64,000 bases of DNA from Parabacteroides timonensis. GTDB lineage: Bacteria; Bacteroidota; Bacteroidia; Bacteroidales; Tannerellaceae. The notes under the pieces are model-generated. The model ran no database searches, was not told the origin of the DNA, and saw only the letters and a list, made by a program, of their open reading frames with translations. A program made the position numbers and the translations under genes. Of this stretch, positions 17,373-26,246 are shown piece by piece. The stretch's first letter is position 1, and each line of letters starts with the position of its first letter. The DNA lies in assembly GCF_900128505.1 (NCBI RefSeq), contig NZ_LT669941.1, positions 278,516 to 342,515 on the forward strand. Reading direction: 5' to 3'.

Positions 17373-17401
17373 CAAAGATAATGATAAAACCACTATTTTT
17401 G
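17373..17401. promoter_or_regulatory. Divergent -7 boxes for the DUF2490 and SGNH hydrolase genes
   Basis: TATCTTTG on the minus strand (17373-17380) points at the gene starting at 17337, and TATTTTTG on the plus strand (17394-17401) points at the gene starting at 17436. Confidence 0.5.
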
Positions 17402-17435
17402 TTGTCATTGTAACTTAATAAAAGAAATTCATAGT

Positions 17436-18107
17436 ATGAAAGACATGAAGAAATGGCTTGTAATAGCCATGTGTACATTGGCGACATCCCCACTTTTTAG
17501 CCAGCAGAACGACTGGGCGCAGTTCGGGCGTTATGCAGAAGCGAATAAATCGGTGCAGACACCTACGCGGGTCGTCTTTATGGGAAACTCTATCACGGAC
17601 GGTTGGTGGAATACCGACTCCTTATTTTTCAAAAACAACCGTTACATAGGCCGGGGAATAGGAGGGCAGACTACTGCACAAATGCTGGTCCGGTTCCGTG
17701 CCGATGTAATAAACCTGCAACCTAAAGCAGTGGTAATCCTGGCGGGTACTAATGATATCGCCCAGAATAACGGGTATATCTCACCCGAAAATATCCTGGG
17801 TAATATTATCTCGATGGCGGAACTGGCTAAAGCCAATAATATAGATGTAGTTCTCTGTTCCATCTTACCTGCTTACGAATATGGCTGGCGTAAAGGACTT
17901 GAACCTGCCGACAAGATCATTGCCCTGAATAAGATGATCAAAGAATATGCCGATAAGAACAATCTGACTTATGTGGATTATCATTCAGCCCTGAAAGATG
18001 AGCGTAACGGTCTTCCGGAAAAGTATTCGAAAGATGGCGTGCATCCCACAATGGATGGGTATGTGATTATGGAAAAACTGATCTCGGCCGCTCTTGAAAA
18101 GTATTAA
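17436..18107 (+). CDS. SGNH/GDSL-family esterase, exported
   Basis: A 223-residue protein with an N-terminal signal peptide (cleavage after about residue 22). SGNH blocks are complete: block I GNSITDG with nucleophile Ser52, block II GIGGQTT, block III AGTND, and block V DGVHPT with Asp200 and His203. Such enzymes remove acetyl or acyl groups from glycans or lipids in the periplasm. The ATG at 17445 is an alternative start three residues downstream. It stands alone, so no substrate can be inferred. Confidence 0.9.
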   Translation: MKDMKKWLVIAMCTLATSPLFSQQNDWAQFGRYAEANKSVQTPTRVVFMGNSITDGWWNTDSLFFKNNRYIGRGIGGQTTAQMLVRFRADVINLQPKAVVILAGTNDIAQNNGYISPENILGNIISMAELAKANNIDVVLCSILPAYEYGWRKGLEPADKIIALNKMIKEYADKNNLTYVDYHSALKDERNGLPEKYSKDGVHPTMDGYVIMEKLISAALEKY

Positions 18108-18116
18108 AAGTAGTTG

Positions 18117-18146
18117 GTTACTCTGCCTTTCTTCGGGCAGAGTAAC
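18117..18146 (+). terminator. Hairpin terminator after the SGNH esterase
   Basis: GTTACTCTGCC (18117-18127) pairs with GGCAGAGTAAC (18136-18146). The stem is strong but only a weak T-tract follows. Confidence 0.6.
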
Positions 18147-18205
18147 TTGCAAATATACACAGTCGTTTACGATTGCCTGTCGGGGTAATCAAAAACAATC
18201 AATCA

Positions 18206-18757
18206 ATGAATAAAAATGATGTTCAGGTCAGGAGAACTACTTCTGACGATTTTAATGATGTAATGCAGGTAGAAACGCTCGCTTTCGGTAGTGCGAAAGA
18301 AGCGGAATGGGTTGCGGAAGTCCTGGCTGATGCGAATGAACCTTATCTCTCCTTATTAGCTCTTTATGAGGGAGAAGCAGTCGGTCATATCCTGTTTACA
18401 CGGGGAATACCGGATGAGGACAAAGAGGCTTCATCGGTATATATACTCGCTCCGCTGGCTATAAAACCGGCATACCAGAAACAAGGAATTGGCGGCCTGC
18501 TTATCGAAACGGGACTTCAGTATCTGAGGGAGTCAGGTGTTCGACTTGTCCTGGTTTTGGGACATAAAGAGTATTACCCTCGTCATGGATTTAAAGGAGA
18601 CGCAGAAGGAGCCGGTTACTTTCCGCCTTATCCGCTTCCCCGTGAGTATGCTGACTATTGGATGTACCAATACCTGACACCCGATGTGGAGAGTATTCCC
18701 AAAGGTCGTATCGGGTGTACTGCCGCCCTGGACAAACCGCAACATTGGCGGGAGTAG
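18206..18757 (+). CDS. GNAT-family N-acetyltransferase
   Basis: A 183-residue cytoplasmic acetyltransferase. The acetyl-CoA-binding motif A is ILAPLAIKPAYQKQGIGGLLI, whose QxxGIG core is at about residue 95, followed by LVLGHKEYYPRHGF (motif B). It resembles YhbS-type acetyltransferases, which have the same HKEYYPRHGF. The ATG at 18206 is preferred; the open frame extends 33 bp further upstream only through a TTG. Substrate unknown. Confidence 0.85.
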   Translation: MNKNDVQVRRTTSDDFNDVMQVETLAFGSAKEAEWVAEVLADANEPYLSLLALYEGEAVGHILFTRGIPDEDKEASSVYILAPLAIKPAYQKQGIGGLLIETGLQYLRESGVRLVLVLGHKEYYPRHGFKGDAEGAGYFPPYPLPREYADYWMYQYLTPDVESIPKGRIGCTAALDKPQHWRE

Positions 18758-18794
18758 GAAGAAAGTCGATACCGCCTGCTGGAAAAAGAATATG

Positions 18795-18802
18795 TATATT
18801 TG
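18795..18802 (+). promoter_or_regulatory. -7 box of the second GNAT gene
   Basis: TATATTTG, 20 bp upstream of the ATG at 18822. Confidence 0.5.
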
Positions 18803-18821
18803 CCATCCTAATCGGAAATAA

Positions 18822-19346
18822 ATGTATAAGATAGAAAAAGGAACAGCGGCGGATATCGACGAACTGGAGCAGTTGTATAATGAGTTGAACGACCATTTGG
18901 AAGCAACAATCAATTATCCCGGCTGGATAAAAGGTATTTATCCGGTCCGGGAGGATGCGGTGAAAGGTATAGGATGCGGGGCACTGTTCGTTCTGCGGAT
19001 AGAAGGACGGATAGCGGGGAGTATTATTTTAAGTCATGAACCCGAAGAAGCATACACCCAGATCCGTTGGGAGATAGAAGCGGATTATGCAGATATCCTG
19101 GTCATCCATACCTTCGTCGTACATCCTTTATTTATGAAACAAGGCGTTGGTTCCGCTTTGCTCCGTTTTGCGGAGCAATACGGAAGACAGGAAGGAATGA
19201 AAGCAATCCGTCTGGATGTCTCCATACATAACGCACCCGCTATTGCCGCATATGAAAAGCACGGGTATCGTTATGTGGGAACTGTCGACCTGGGATTGAA
19301 TTATCCGCACCTGGTATGGTTCAGGCTGTATGAACAGCTTTTATAG
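18822..19346 (+). CDS. GNAT-family N-acetyltransferase
   Basis: A 174-residue acetyltransferase. Motif A is VIHTFVVHPLFMKQGVGSAL with the Q-x-G-V-G loop, followed by IRLDVSIHNAPAIAAYEKHG, the usual motif B with N-x-x-A-x-x-x-Y. It is not closely similar to the GNAT gene just upstream, so the pair is not a recent duplication. Its 3' end overlaps the convergent exonuclease gene by 6 bp. Substrate unknown. Confidence 0.85.
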   Translation: MYKIEKGTAADIDELEQLYNELNDHLEATINYPGWIKGIYPVREDAVKGIGCGALFVLRIEGRIAGSIILSHEPEEAYTQIRWEIEADYADILVIHTFVVHPLFMKQGVGSALLRFAEQYGRQEGMKAIRLDVSIHNAPAIAAYEKHGYRYVGTVDLGLNYPHLVWFRLYEQLL

Positions 19347-20105
19347 TTCAATCTCCAACACCGCCGGACAATGATCCGAGTGCACTGCATCATTCAGGAT
19401 ATAGGCATCCTTCAATAGCGGTTTGACCGGCTCGCTGACCATACAGTAGTCGATGCGCCATCCTTTATTGTTCTTGCGGGCACTGAAGCGGTAGCTCCAC
19501 CAGGTATATTGCTGCTTATCCGGGTTCAGAAAACGGAATGTGTCGATAAAACCGGCATCCAGAAAACGGGTCATCCATTCACGTTCTTCGGGAAGGAAGC
19601 CGCTATTGGTTGCATTACGTACCGGATCGTGAATGTCTATCGGTTCGTGGCAAATATTATAGTCGCCGCAAAGGATCAGTTTCTTTCGTGTTTTTTGCAG
19701 TTCGACCACATAGTTCTGAAAATCTTCCAGCCACTCCATCTTGAAAGCCTGGCGTTCATCACCGCTTGTACCCGAAGGATGATAGACACTTACGACAGAG
19801 GTGTCGCCATAGTCTGCCCGTATAAAGCGACCTTCATTGTCATACTTTTCGATACCCATACCGATTTCTACATGATCGGGTTCCCGGCGGGTAAGGATGG
19901 CAACACCGCTATACCCCTTCTTTTGTGCACTGAACAGATAAGGTGTGTAACCCAGTCCTTCAAATGCTTCGGTAGGAAATTGCTCGGGTTGAAGTTTGGT
20001 TTCCTGAATACAGAGCACATCCGGTTGTTCCTGCATTAACCATTCGGGCAGTCCCTTGGTTACGGCTGCGCGAAGTCCGTTTACGTTATATGTGATGATC
20101 TTCAT
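19341..20105 (-). CDS. xth: Exodeoxyribonuclease III (AP endonuclease)
   Basis: A 254-residue base-excision-repair nuclease that cuts at abasic sites and degrades 3' ends. Diagnostic features are KIITYNVNGLRAA at the start, CIQETKLQPEQ with the metal-binding glutamate, GYSGVAI, CGDYNICHEPIDI, and DAVHSDHCPAVLEI with the late Asp-His pair. Length and domain content are complete. Confidence 0.96.
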   Translation of the reverse strand: MKIITYNVNGLRAAVTKGLPEWLMQEQPDVLCIQETKLQPEQFPTEAFEGLGYTPYLFSAQKKGYSGVAILTRREPDHVEIGMGIEKYDNEGRFIRADYGDTSVVSVYHPSGTSGDERQAFKMEWLEDFQNYVVELQKTRKKLILCGDYNICHEPIDIHDPVRNATNSGFLPEEREWMTRFLDAGFIDTFRFLNPDKQQYTWWSYRFSARKNNKGWRIDYCMVSEPVKPLLKDAYILNDAVHSDHCPAVLEIEL

Positions 20106-20136
20106 ATAATCTGTTTTATGATTGTTTATATGAATT

Positions 20137-20144
20137 CAAAGATA
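20137..20144 (-). promoter_or_regulatory. -7 box of xth
   Basis: TATCTTTG on the minus strand, about 32 bp upstream of the start codon. Confidence 0.5.
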
Positions 20145-20195
20145 CAATTTAACAAGCTGATGTACTAATTTTACCAAATAAATCTCTTGCCGGGT

Positions 20196-20951
20196 CTATC
20201 CTTTTCCCAGAAAATGGGTATCCAGATACTGTGTGAATTTGTCCTTATACTGATTACCGATAGGAATATATACGTCTTTTCCAAAGATAATACGGTTGTT
20301 TGCCACAGCTGTGATCTTGGAGAGGTTGACCATATAAGAACGGTGTACCCGCATGAACTTTTCGGGCGGTAGTTTATCCTCCAGTACCTTCATACTAAGG
20401 AGAGACATCACCGGTTTCTGGTCTTCTGAGAATATCCGCACATATTCATTCTGGCTTTCTATATACAGGATCTTACTCATATCGATACGTATCATCTTGT
20501 AATCCGCTTTGATATACAGATCGTTGTTTACAGAAACAGTCTCTTCGCCCGATGTGGAAACGACCGGAGCCGATTGAACGGGAGCGTTCAGCAATTCCAT
20601 TTGCCGGAGGGCTTTGTTGGCAGATTTCAGAAAATCGTTGTATCCGAAAGGTTTCAATAGATAGTCGAGCGCATCTACCCGGAAACTTTCAACAGCATAT
20701 TCCGAATAAGCGGTAGTGAAAATAATAAGCGGCTTTTTGACCAGTGACTTGACAAAGTCCATCCCGTTCAGATCCGGCATATTTATATCTGCAAAGATCA
20801 GGTCGACGGGGTGGGTGGCTATCACATCTAATGCTTCAAGTGCACTTGGACAAGCCTTTACAAGTTGCAGGAAAGGTACTTTCCCGATATAACCGGTTAT
20901 CTGTGCCAGTGCCAGCGGTTCATCGTCGATAGCAATACATCTTATTATCAT
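20196..20951 (-). CDS. LytTR-type response regulator
   Basis: A 251-residue response regulator. The receiver domain spans residues 1-120 with phospho-acceptor Asp55 (IFADINMPD), acidic pair DDE at 9-11 and conserved lysine in LLKPF. A LytTR DNA-binding domain follows at about 150-250 (KILYIESQNEYVRIF, KFMRVHRSYMVNL). It overlaps the histidine-kinase gene by 4 bp, so the two form a two-component pair. Its targets probably include this operon and the divergent lipoprotein at 24548, by inference. Confidence 0.94.
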   Translation of the reverse strand: MIIRCIAIDDEPLALAQITGYIGKVPFLQLVKACPSALEALDVIATHPVDLIFADINMPDLNGMDFVKSLVKKPLIIFTTAYSEYAVESFRVDALDYLLKPFGYNDFLKSANKALRQMELLNAPVQSAPVVSTSGEETVSVNNDLYIKADYKMIRIDMSKILYIESQNEYVRIFSEDQKPVMSLLSMKVLEDKLPPEKFMRVHRSYMVNLSKITAVANNRIIFGKDVYIPIGNQYKDKFTQYLDTHFLGKG

Positions 20952-22081
20952 AATTGTATGGGTATTATCAGTAAGACACGATATTCATTCTCTTCACTTT
21001 TGATATCCAGCGTATAGTTATTATCATAAAGCAGGCGAAGGCGTTTTTTGACGTTTTCGAGTCCGATGCCTTTATGTTGTTCGCCGGCATTGTTGAAACT
21101 GCTGTTTACTACCAGGCATTCCAGTTCATTCTCTTTTATCTCCATATATAGACGGATAAACGATTTCTGTTGGTAGCTGATGCCATGCTTGAATGCATTT
21201 TCAAGGAACGAGATAAATAACAACGGCGGGATCTGTATGTTCGGAACCTCTTCAGGCAGGGATATCCGGATATCGACCTGATCGGTATACCGTAGTTTCA
21301 TCAGTCCGACATAGTTATTCAGAAAACGGATCTCCTTTTCTAGTGGTAATGTAGGCAAGGCAGCGTCATACAAGACGTAGCGCATCATCTTGGAAAGTTC
21401 GAGAACGGTCTCTTTGGCTTTCTCTGTATCCAGGTCGATCAGGGCATGAATATTATTCAACGTATTCATGAAGAAATGCGGGTTGATCTGATGTTTCAGA
21501 TATTCCAGTTCTGTTTGAAGCGTATGCTTTTCGAGTTCCTTCATCCGGTGTTCGTCACGTATGGATTTAAAGAGGAATTTGATTGCCACATTCAGCCCCA
21601 ACACCAGGATGGCGATCAGGATGTGGTTGACCATCGGTGAGATCATGCCCGGCATCCGCCACATAGGAGGATGTTCCGGTTGACGGGGCGGTTCTTTCCT
21701 GTCGGGGAACTGATGTATCCTTTCGTTCATCGGCGGACGTTCCATCCTGAATTCACGGGGTGGCCATTTATCCGGGTTATCCGGTCGTTTTAACTTCATA
21801 AACGGATTCAGGGCAAAGATCAGGCAGACCGTTAATGCAGTAAATAACAGATACAACCACGATTTTTTCCGTATCAATAGGAGAGGGATAAGCACATAGT
21901 TGTTGATAATAAAAAGAATGAAGAAAGGAGCGATGATCTTCCAGGCACGAAAAATATCGTTCCAGTTGATCGTCTCTCCGTTATATTTATGTTCCAGTAC
22001 AGGCGAGCTCCATATCACTACCCATATAATCAGGTAGATCAGGTTCTCCAGGAGCCTTTGCCGTTGTTCTTGTTTTTCCAT
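20948..22081 (-). CDS. LytS-type sensor histidine kinase
   Basis: A 377-residue inner-membrane kinase of the His_kinase (PF06580) type. Four hydrophobic segments lie at about residues 14-27, 48-69, 75-91 and 150-172. Between the last two is a cytoplasmic or periplasmic stretch rich in Pro, Arg and Met (about 98-145). The phospho-acceptor is His202 in QINPHFFMNTLNNIHALI, and the ATP-binding domain has FLENAFKHG and GIGLENVKKRL. No dedicated sensory domain is seen. It is the fourth gene of a five-gene operon, 5 bp after DUF2490. Confidence 0.93.
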   Translation of the reverse strand: MEKQEQRQRLLENLIYLIIWVVIWSSPVLEHKYNGETINWNDIFRAWKIIAPFFILFIINNYVLIPLLLIRKKSWLYLLFTALTVCLIFALNPFMKLKRPDNPDKWPPREFRMERPPMNERIHQFPDRKEPPRQPEHPPMWRMPGMISPMVNHILIAILVLGLNVAIKFLFKSIRDEHRMKELEKHTLQTELEYLKHQINPHFFMNTLNNIHALIDLDTEKAKETVLELSKMMRYVLYDAALPTLPLEKEIRFLNNYVGLMKLRYTDQVDIRISLPEEVPNIQIPPLLFISFLENAFKHGISYQQKSFIRLYMEIKENELECLVVNSSFNNAGEQHKGIGLENVKKRLRLLYDNNYTLDIKSEENEYRVLLIIPIQL

Positions 22082-22086
22082 TCCGG

Positions 22087-22761
22087 TCAGAATTTATATG
22101 AATATCCCAGGCCTATCATGTGTTTACCATTCCCTTCGTCGTCATCTTTAAAGTTAATATACCGGTAATACAGTTGCAGGGAGTTTCGTTTATTCAGTTT
22201 ATACTTGCTGCCAGCCGTATATCTCAGTTTATTCATTTTATTCCCTTGCGGATCGTTCAGCGTATTATATAATTCGACAGATGCGTAAGGTTCAAATTTG
22301 CAATTCCGGATATCGTATTCCACTTCGAGCCGGCTGCGGAGATATAATTTCGGATTGGCCCGCTTATTTGTCTCTTTGATCCCGACACGATATGTACTTT
22401 GAAATCGCTCCCGTAAAGATACGGTAAAGCGGTCAAAACGATACGAACCGGTGGCATAAAAATAATAACGGTGACGCACTTCCCAACCTTTCGTCTCATG
22501 ATTATAATTGATCAGATTATAGGCGCCTCCCAGTTTGAGAAACTTCCAGGGCTTGTAACTTAAGTCGAGTGTGGTAGAGAAGCGGTCTGTTTCGCTCAGG
22601 TTGTCACGCAGGCGGAACTCTTCTTCCAGCGACAGATTCAGACCCGGGACAATCTTCTTCGTTACATCGACACTCAGTGACGAACCGAAGTCATTCTGGG
22701 CCCGGAGAGAAGAGCCGGCCAGCAGGCATAAAGCGAATAGTTTTACTTTCAGATATTTCAT
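22087..22761 (-). CDS. DUF2490 outer-membrane beta-barrel protein
   Basis: A 224-residue exported protein with a signal peptide ending near residue 21, then amphipathic beta-strands and a terminal aromatic (LGYSYKF). It is a paralog of the gene at 16669, sharing SLRERFQSTYR and NSLQLYYRYI. It lies between DUF4956 and the histidine kinase with gaps of 22 and 5 bp, so it is part of the VTC operon. Function unknown; perhaps an outer-membrane component of the system. Confidence 0.87.
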   Translation of the reverse strand: MKYLKVKLFALCLLAGSSLRAQNDFGSSLSVDVTKKIVPGLNLSLEEEFRLRDNLSETDRFSTTLDLSYKPWKFLKLGGAYNLINYNHETKGWEVRHRYYFYATGSYRFDRFTVSLRERFQSTYRVGIKETNKRANPKLYLRSRLEVEYDIRNCKFEPYASVELYNTLNDPQGNKMNKLRYTAGSKYKLNKRNSLQLYYRYINFKDDDEGNGKHMIGLGYSYKF

Positions 22762-22783
22762 AAGGCAGTAGTTTTAACAGGTT

Positions 22784-23467
22784 TTATTCCCCTTCCCGCG
22801 GGAAACGGGTTAATGTATCGACTGTATTGATCTCCTGTGAATCGGATTCATAATAGACTTTGATAAAAGCGGCATCACGCAGGAAATCGATATGCCCGAT
22901 CTCTATCTTTTGTATATCCAATCCGGTACGACTGCGGAGGTCGGAGAGGAGTTCATCCCTTTTTTCCGGTACGATCAACTGTATCTTATCGTATAAGATC
23001 AGTTTGCAGGAAACATGCTTCAACCAGCGTTCGCTTTCCAGTAGCCAGGTGACGAGAAGAAAGATACAGTTTGTCGCAATAAGCTCTGCGAAACTGATCT
23101 GTACAGCCAATGCATTGATAACGGAAAGGGCGATGATGATGAACAGGTAAGTCATCTCCCGGATAGGCACCGACTCTGTGCGGTAGCGTATAATCCCGAA
23201 GATGGCAAATATACCCAGTGCAAAACCAATCTTTAGCTTCACACTTCCCATCAGGATAATAAGGAAAAACACACTGACATTGATCAGCGAGAAAGTGAAA
23301 TAATAATCCCTCCGTCTGCTTTTGGGATAATAAAAGAAATGGATGATCAGACCGACCACCACGAAGTTAAAGAGGAAGCGGAGTATCAGTTGTGTAAATG
23401 CATCCGTATCCATGACGGGGCTTCCCATCAACTGTGCTTCTTCTGCAATATCAAAGAATGTATCCAT
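22784..23467 (-). CDS. DUF4956 membrane protein
   Basis: A 227-residue inner-membrane protein with about four helices in residues 25-135 (FVVVGLIIHFFYY, SVFFLIILMGSVKL, IGFALGIFAIFGIIRYRT, LFIIIALSVINALAV), followed by a soluble alpha/beta domain (KIEIGHIDFLRDAAFIKVYYES). The FGIIRYRTE motif is characteristic of DUF4956. It overlaps the VTC-domain gene by 17 bp. In other bacteria DUF4956 is a regular neighbour of VTC and CotH proteins. Function unknown, probably a membrane partner of the VTC protein. Confidence 0.88.
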   Translation of the reverse strand: MDTFFDIAEEAQLMGSPVMDTDAFTQLILRFLFNFVVVGLIIHFFYYPKSRRRDYYFTFSLINVSVFFLIILMGSVKLKIGFALGIFAIFGIIRYRTESVPIREMTYLFIIIALSVINALAVQISFAELIATNCIFLLVTWLLESERWLKHVSCKLILYDKIQLIVPEKRDELLSDLRSRTGLDIQKIEIGHIDFLRDAAFIKVYYESDSQEINTVDTLTRFPREGE

Positions 23468-24230
23468 ATGAATAATTGGCTAGTTTATTTATTTGAGTTA
23501 GTTTCTTCTTGAAGCGGTTCCGCTTAACAGCCGGGTTAGTCAGTAATATACCTAAACAGTATTTGCTGATGCTGACCGGATGAATACGCAACCGGGAAAG
23601 ATATTCTTTTGCACGGGAGGGTATATTACCATCCTGCTTAAGTTCGATGATGACCAATCCCGGTAGCGATTGTTCTATACCGGTGGCGAGGTTACGGAAA
23701 CAAAGTCCGGTATCGATCGTAAGCCGTTCTGTCTTCTCCCGGTTTACAAGGGTGATACGGTCGAACTGGTTTTCCACCTGTAATACCAGTTCCTGTAGTT
23801 TGAAACAAGCATGTTTGCAAAGGAATTTTTCTGCATCTGCCGTCTGGTAAGGGTTCATCCGGGGAAGAGGCATCCGTACTTTCCGGGTTCTACCTTTGTT
23901 GTTCTTATCTTTTATTTCGAGAAAGGTCAGGCTGGAGTCCGTGTAAGACCGCATGCGTATTTTCTCACGGGTACGGCGTCCGTTCTGGTGAGCCAGGTAC
24001 ATGGCCAGTCCGGGAGTATCCAGATAGATCGTTTGGTACGGGCTGATCCGTTTACCATTTATTTCCTGTATATAATAGTCTTTCTGCAACTGTTCCAGAA
24101 ATAAAACCAACTGTTCGGTGGTAGTTGTGTATTTTGTATCTGTCCGGTTCATCAGCCGGACACCTTCCATCTCGGCCAGCGAGATGGAAGGGAAACCGTT
24201 CAGGATGGAGTTGATAACCTTTTCTTTCAT
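23451..24230 (-). CDS. VTC-domain protein (polyphosphate-polymerase-like)
   Basis: A 259-residue cytoplasmic protein with the VTC tunnel fold seen in yeast polyphosphate polymerase Vtc4. Basic and acidic tunnel residues are present: RTDTKY near residue 28, IYLDTP, REKIRMRSY, FLEIKDK and the late IIELKQD. These bind nucleotide triphosphate and metal in Vtc4, so catalytic activity is plausible but untested. First gene of the operon VTC, DUF4956, DUF2490, LytS, LytR, and divergent from a beta-helical lipoprotein gene. No CotH kinase gene, a common partner, is present here. Confidence 0.88.
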   Translation of the reverse strand: MKEKVINSILNGFPSISLAEMEGVRLMNRTDTKYTTTTEQLVLFLEQLQKDYYIQEINGKRISPYQTIYLDTPGLAMYLAHQNGRRTREKIRMRSYTDSSLTFLEIKDKNNKGRTRKVRMPLPRMNPYQTADAEKFLCKHACFKLQELVLQVENQFDRITLVNREKTERLTIDTGLCFRNLATGIEQSLPGLVIIELKQDGNIPSRAKEYLSRLRIHPVSISKYCLGILLTNPAVKRNRFKKKLTQINKLANYSYGYIL

Positions 24231-24273
24231 TTTGCTTTTCAGACTAATAGATATACTTATTACATTTTGGTTT

Positions 24274-24281
24274 CAAAAATA
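24274..24281 (-). promoter_or_regulatory. -7 box of the VTC operon
   Basis: TATTTTTG on the minus strand, about 44 bp upstream of the VTC start codon. Confidence 0.5.
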
Positions 24282-24347
24282 GAAAGGCTTTTATTGGATA
24301 AGAAAAATAATCAGTGAAATGGGGTTTTTATCCCATGAAGGAGGAGA

Positions 24348-24457
24348 GTGACATTACTGTATGGGTATGGTGACACTACTATGTAGATGCGATGATACAA
24401 CTATACGGATGTGGTGACACTACTGTGTGGATATAGTAGCATAAAACAGGGTATCTC
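24348..24457. repeat. 22-bp-period intergenic repeat array (four to five units)
   Basis: In the 317-bp gap between divergent genes, units start at 24348, 24370, 24392 and 24414 with exact 22-bp spacing, and a weaker fifth starts at 24436. Three of the first four begin GTGACA(T/C)TACT, and the core GACACTACTGTGTGG is best in the fourth. The rest of the gap holds only the two promoters. The CACTACT core occupies the same columns as in the arrays at 15770, 31080 and 42108. Confidence 0.75.
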
Positions 24458-24495
24458 TCTTTTCACTGATAAAAACCTCTTGTTTACAGATACTT

Positions 24496-24527
24496 TTTGG
24501 TGAGGCTGGGAAGGGAGGTTATTTTTG
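24496..24527 (+). promoter_or_regulatory. Promoter of the beta-helical lipoprotein gene
   Basis: TTTG (24496-24499) and TATTTTTG (24520-24527) are 20 bp apart, the expected Bacteroidetes spacing; the ATG follows 20 bp later. Confidence 0.6.
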
Positions 24528-24547
24528 GAGATAAAAACGAAAGGATT

Positions 24548-26161
24548 ATGATAAAGTATAATATTGTAAGTAGCTACTTGTTTTTATTTTCCCTGATCAT
24601 ATCGATATTGTCATTACCGTCTTGCAGTACGGATGATATCTCTTCCGGTGAAGAAACAAAGACAGTACCCGATGATGAGAAAGACTCGGTCGATAACTCT
24701 TCTTTTTCTACTACGGTCACTATTTCTTTTGACAATATCGTGACGGTTTCCAATCCGATGGCAGATAATGGTGTATCTGTCCAGGTCGACAACGGACAGG
24801 TAACAGTCGTTTCGACAGCAGAAGAGATAGAATATATCCTCTCCGGAACAACTGCCAACGGCATGGTAAAGATATATAGTGATTATAAATTCAAGCTGAC
24901 ATTCAACGGTGTCTCCATTACGAATCCTTCCGGCCCGGCTGTCAATATCCAATCACACAAACGTGTATTCGTTCAGTTGAATGATAATACTCAGAATATA
25001 TTGACCGACGGCTCTTCTTATGATACGAACGGAAGCGAGGACCAAAAAGCTGCCTTCTTCAGTGAAGGGCAACTGATCTTCAACGGCAATGGTTCCCTGA
25101 CTGTCAACGGTAATAATAAACATGCCATTTGCAGCGACGATTATGTACGGATCTATGAAGGAAACTTCCTGCTGACCAGCAAGGTATCTGATGGCATTCA
25201 TACAAACGATGCTGTCATAATCGATGGCGGAACACTGGTTATCAATGCAACAAAAGACGCCATAGAATGTGAAGAGGGTTATATCCTTATCCAGGACGGT
25301 AATATTACGATTGTCAGCGGCGACGAAGGAATCACCACCTCTTACGAAGGCTCCGACTCTTCCATTAATCCTTATATGGATATCAATGGAGGAACGATCG
25401 ATATAACCACCACAGGAACTTCCGCGAAAGGAATAAAGAGCCTCGGCAACCTGACTATCAACGGAGGTAACATAAAGGTTAAGACCTCCCTCCGTGAAGC
25501 GGAAGGTATCGAAAGCAAACGCGAACTGGTCATTAACGACGGTTATATCATTGTCGAAGCCTACGACGACTGTATCAATGCTGCTACCTCTATCATTATC
25601 AATGGCGGAGAAATCTACTGTTATAGTGCTGCAAACGACGGTATAGATTCGAACGGTACATTGACGATTACCGGAGGTACTGTTATCGCCATCGGAACTT
25701 CTTCGCCGGAAGATGGATTCGACTGCGACCAGAATACCTTTAAAATTACCGGAGGAACCATTATCGGCGTAGGTGGAGGAACCAGTACACCGACATCCAA
25801 GGAATGTACGCAATCTTCTTTAGTCTATGGTGGAAGTGGAACACAGAACACATTGTTACATATCAGCGCAGCCGACGGAACAGACGTCCTGACCTTCCGC
25901 ATACCACGTACACTTCAGCAAATGACCCTTTTGTTCAGTAGCCCATCACTGGCAAGCGGAGCAAGCTATACTCTGCAAACCGGAGGAACAGCGACAGGTG
26001 GAACCGACTTCTACGGACTTTACACCGGTGCCACCTATTCCGGAGGTACCCAGGCCGCTACCTTTACAACGAGTTCGATGATGACAACCGTTGGTTCTGT
26101 CTCCGGTGGAATAGGTGGAGGCGGAATGGGTGGTGGAGGAGGCAGACCCGGCGGCTGGTAA
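24548..26161 (+). CDS. Beta-helical carbohydrate-binding-type lipoprotein (DUF4353-like)
   Basis: A 537-residue exported lipoprotein with lipobox LPSCS (Cys at about residue 26). From about residue 150 to 430 it is built of short repeats of the form INGGTIxIxxxxxxxKGIxS (for example IIDGGTLVINATKDAIEC, LTINGGNIKVKTS, IIINGGEIYCYSAANDGI), which predict a right-handed parallel beta-helix. The C-terminus is glycine-rich (GGIGGGGMGGGGGRPGGW). The ATG at 24548 is chosen because it directly precedes the signal peptide and follows the promoter; the frame extends further upstream without a better start. Related proteins are encoded with VTC, DUF4956 and CotH genes. It is probably surface-exposed, with a structural or glycan-binding role. 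Confidence 0.85.
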   Translation: MIKYNIVSSYLFLFSLIISILSLPSCSTDDISSGEETKTVPDDEKDSVDNSSFSTTVTISFDNIVTVSNPMADNGVSVQVDNGQVTVVSTAEEIEYILSGTTANGMVKIYSDYKFKLTFNGVSITNPSGPAVNIQSHKRVFVQLNDNTQNILTDGSSYDTNGSEDQKAAFFSEGQLIFNGNGSLTVNGNNKHAICSDDYVRIYEGNFLLTSKVSDGIHTNDAVIIDGGTLVINATKDAIECEEGYILIQDGNITIVSGDEGITTSYEGSDSSINPYMDINGGTIDITTTGTSAKGIKSLGNLTINGGNIKVKTSLREAEGIESKRELVINDGYIIVEAYDDCINAATSIIINGGEIYCYSAANDGIDSNGTLTITGGTVIAIGTSSPEDGFDCDQNTFKITGGTIIGVGGGTSTPTSKECTQSSLVYGGSGTQNTLLHISAADGTDVLTFRIPRTLQQMTLLFSSPSLASGASYTLQTGGTATGGTDFYGLYTGATYSGGTQAATFTTSSMMTTVGSVSGGIGGGGMGGGGGRPGGW

Positions 26162-26173
26162 AAAAACTTCCGT

Positions 26174-26209
26174 TTTGTATACTATGAAAGCAAATGAATG
26201 ATACTTTTG
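26174..26209 (+). promoter_or_regulatory. Candidate promoter of the deleted PLP-enzyme gene and response regulator
   Basis: TACTTTTG (26202-26209) is a good -7 box; the nearest TTTG (26174-26177) is 24 bp upstream, slightly too far. It lies 37 bp before the ATG at 26247. Confidence 0.45.
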
Positions 26210-26246
26210 TAGCGGCAAAAAGAAAATAACACTAGAATAGTTCAGA

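Noticed and set aside
24348..24457. CRISPR-like array
   Set aside because: All positions of the 22-bp units are similarly degenerate, there are no distinct spacers and no cas genes.
24953..25813. A 286-codon open frame antisense to the beta-helical lipoprotein
   Set aside because: It mirrors the repeated GGT/ATC codons of the sense repeats and shows no independent features.
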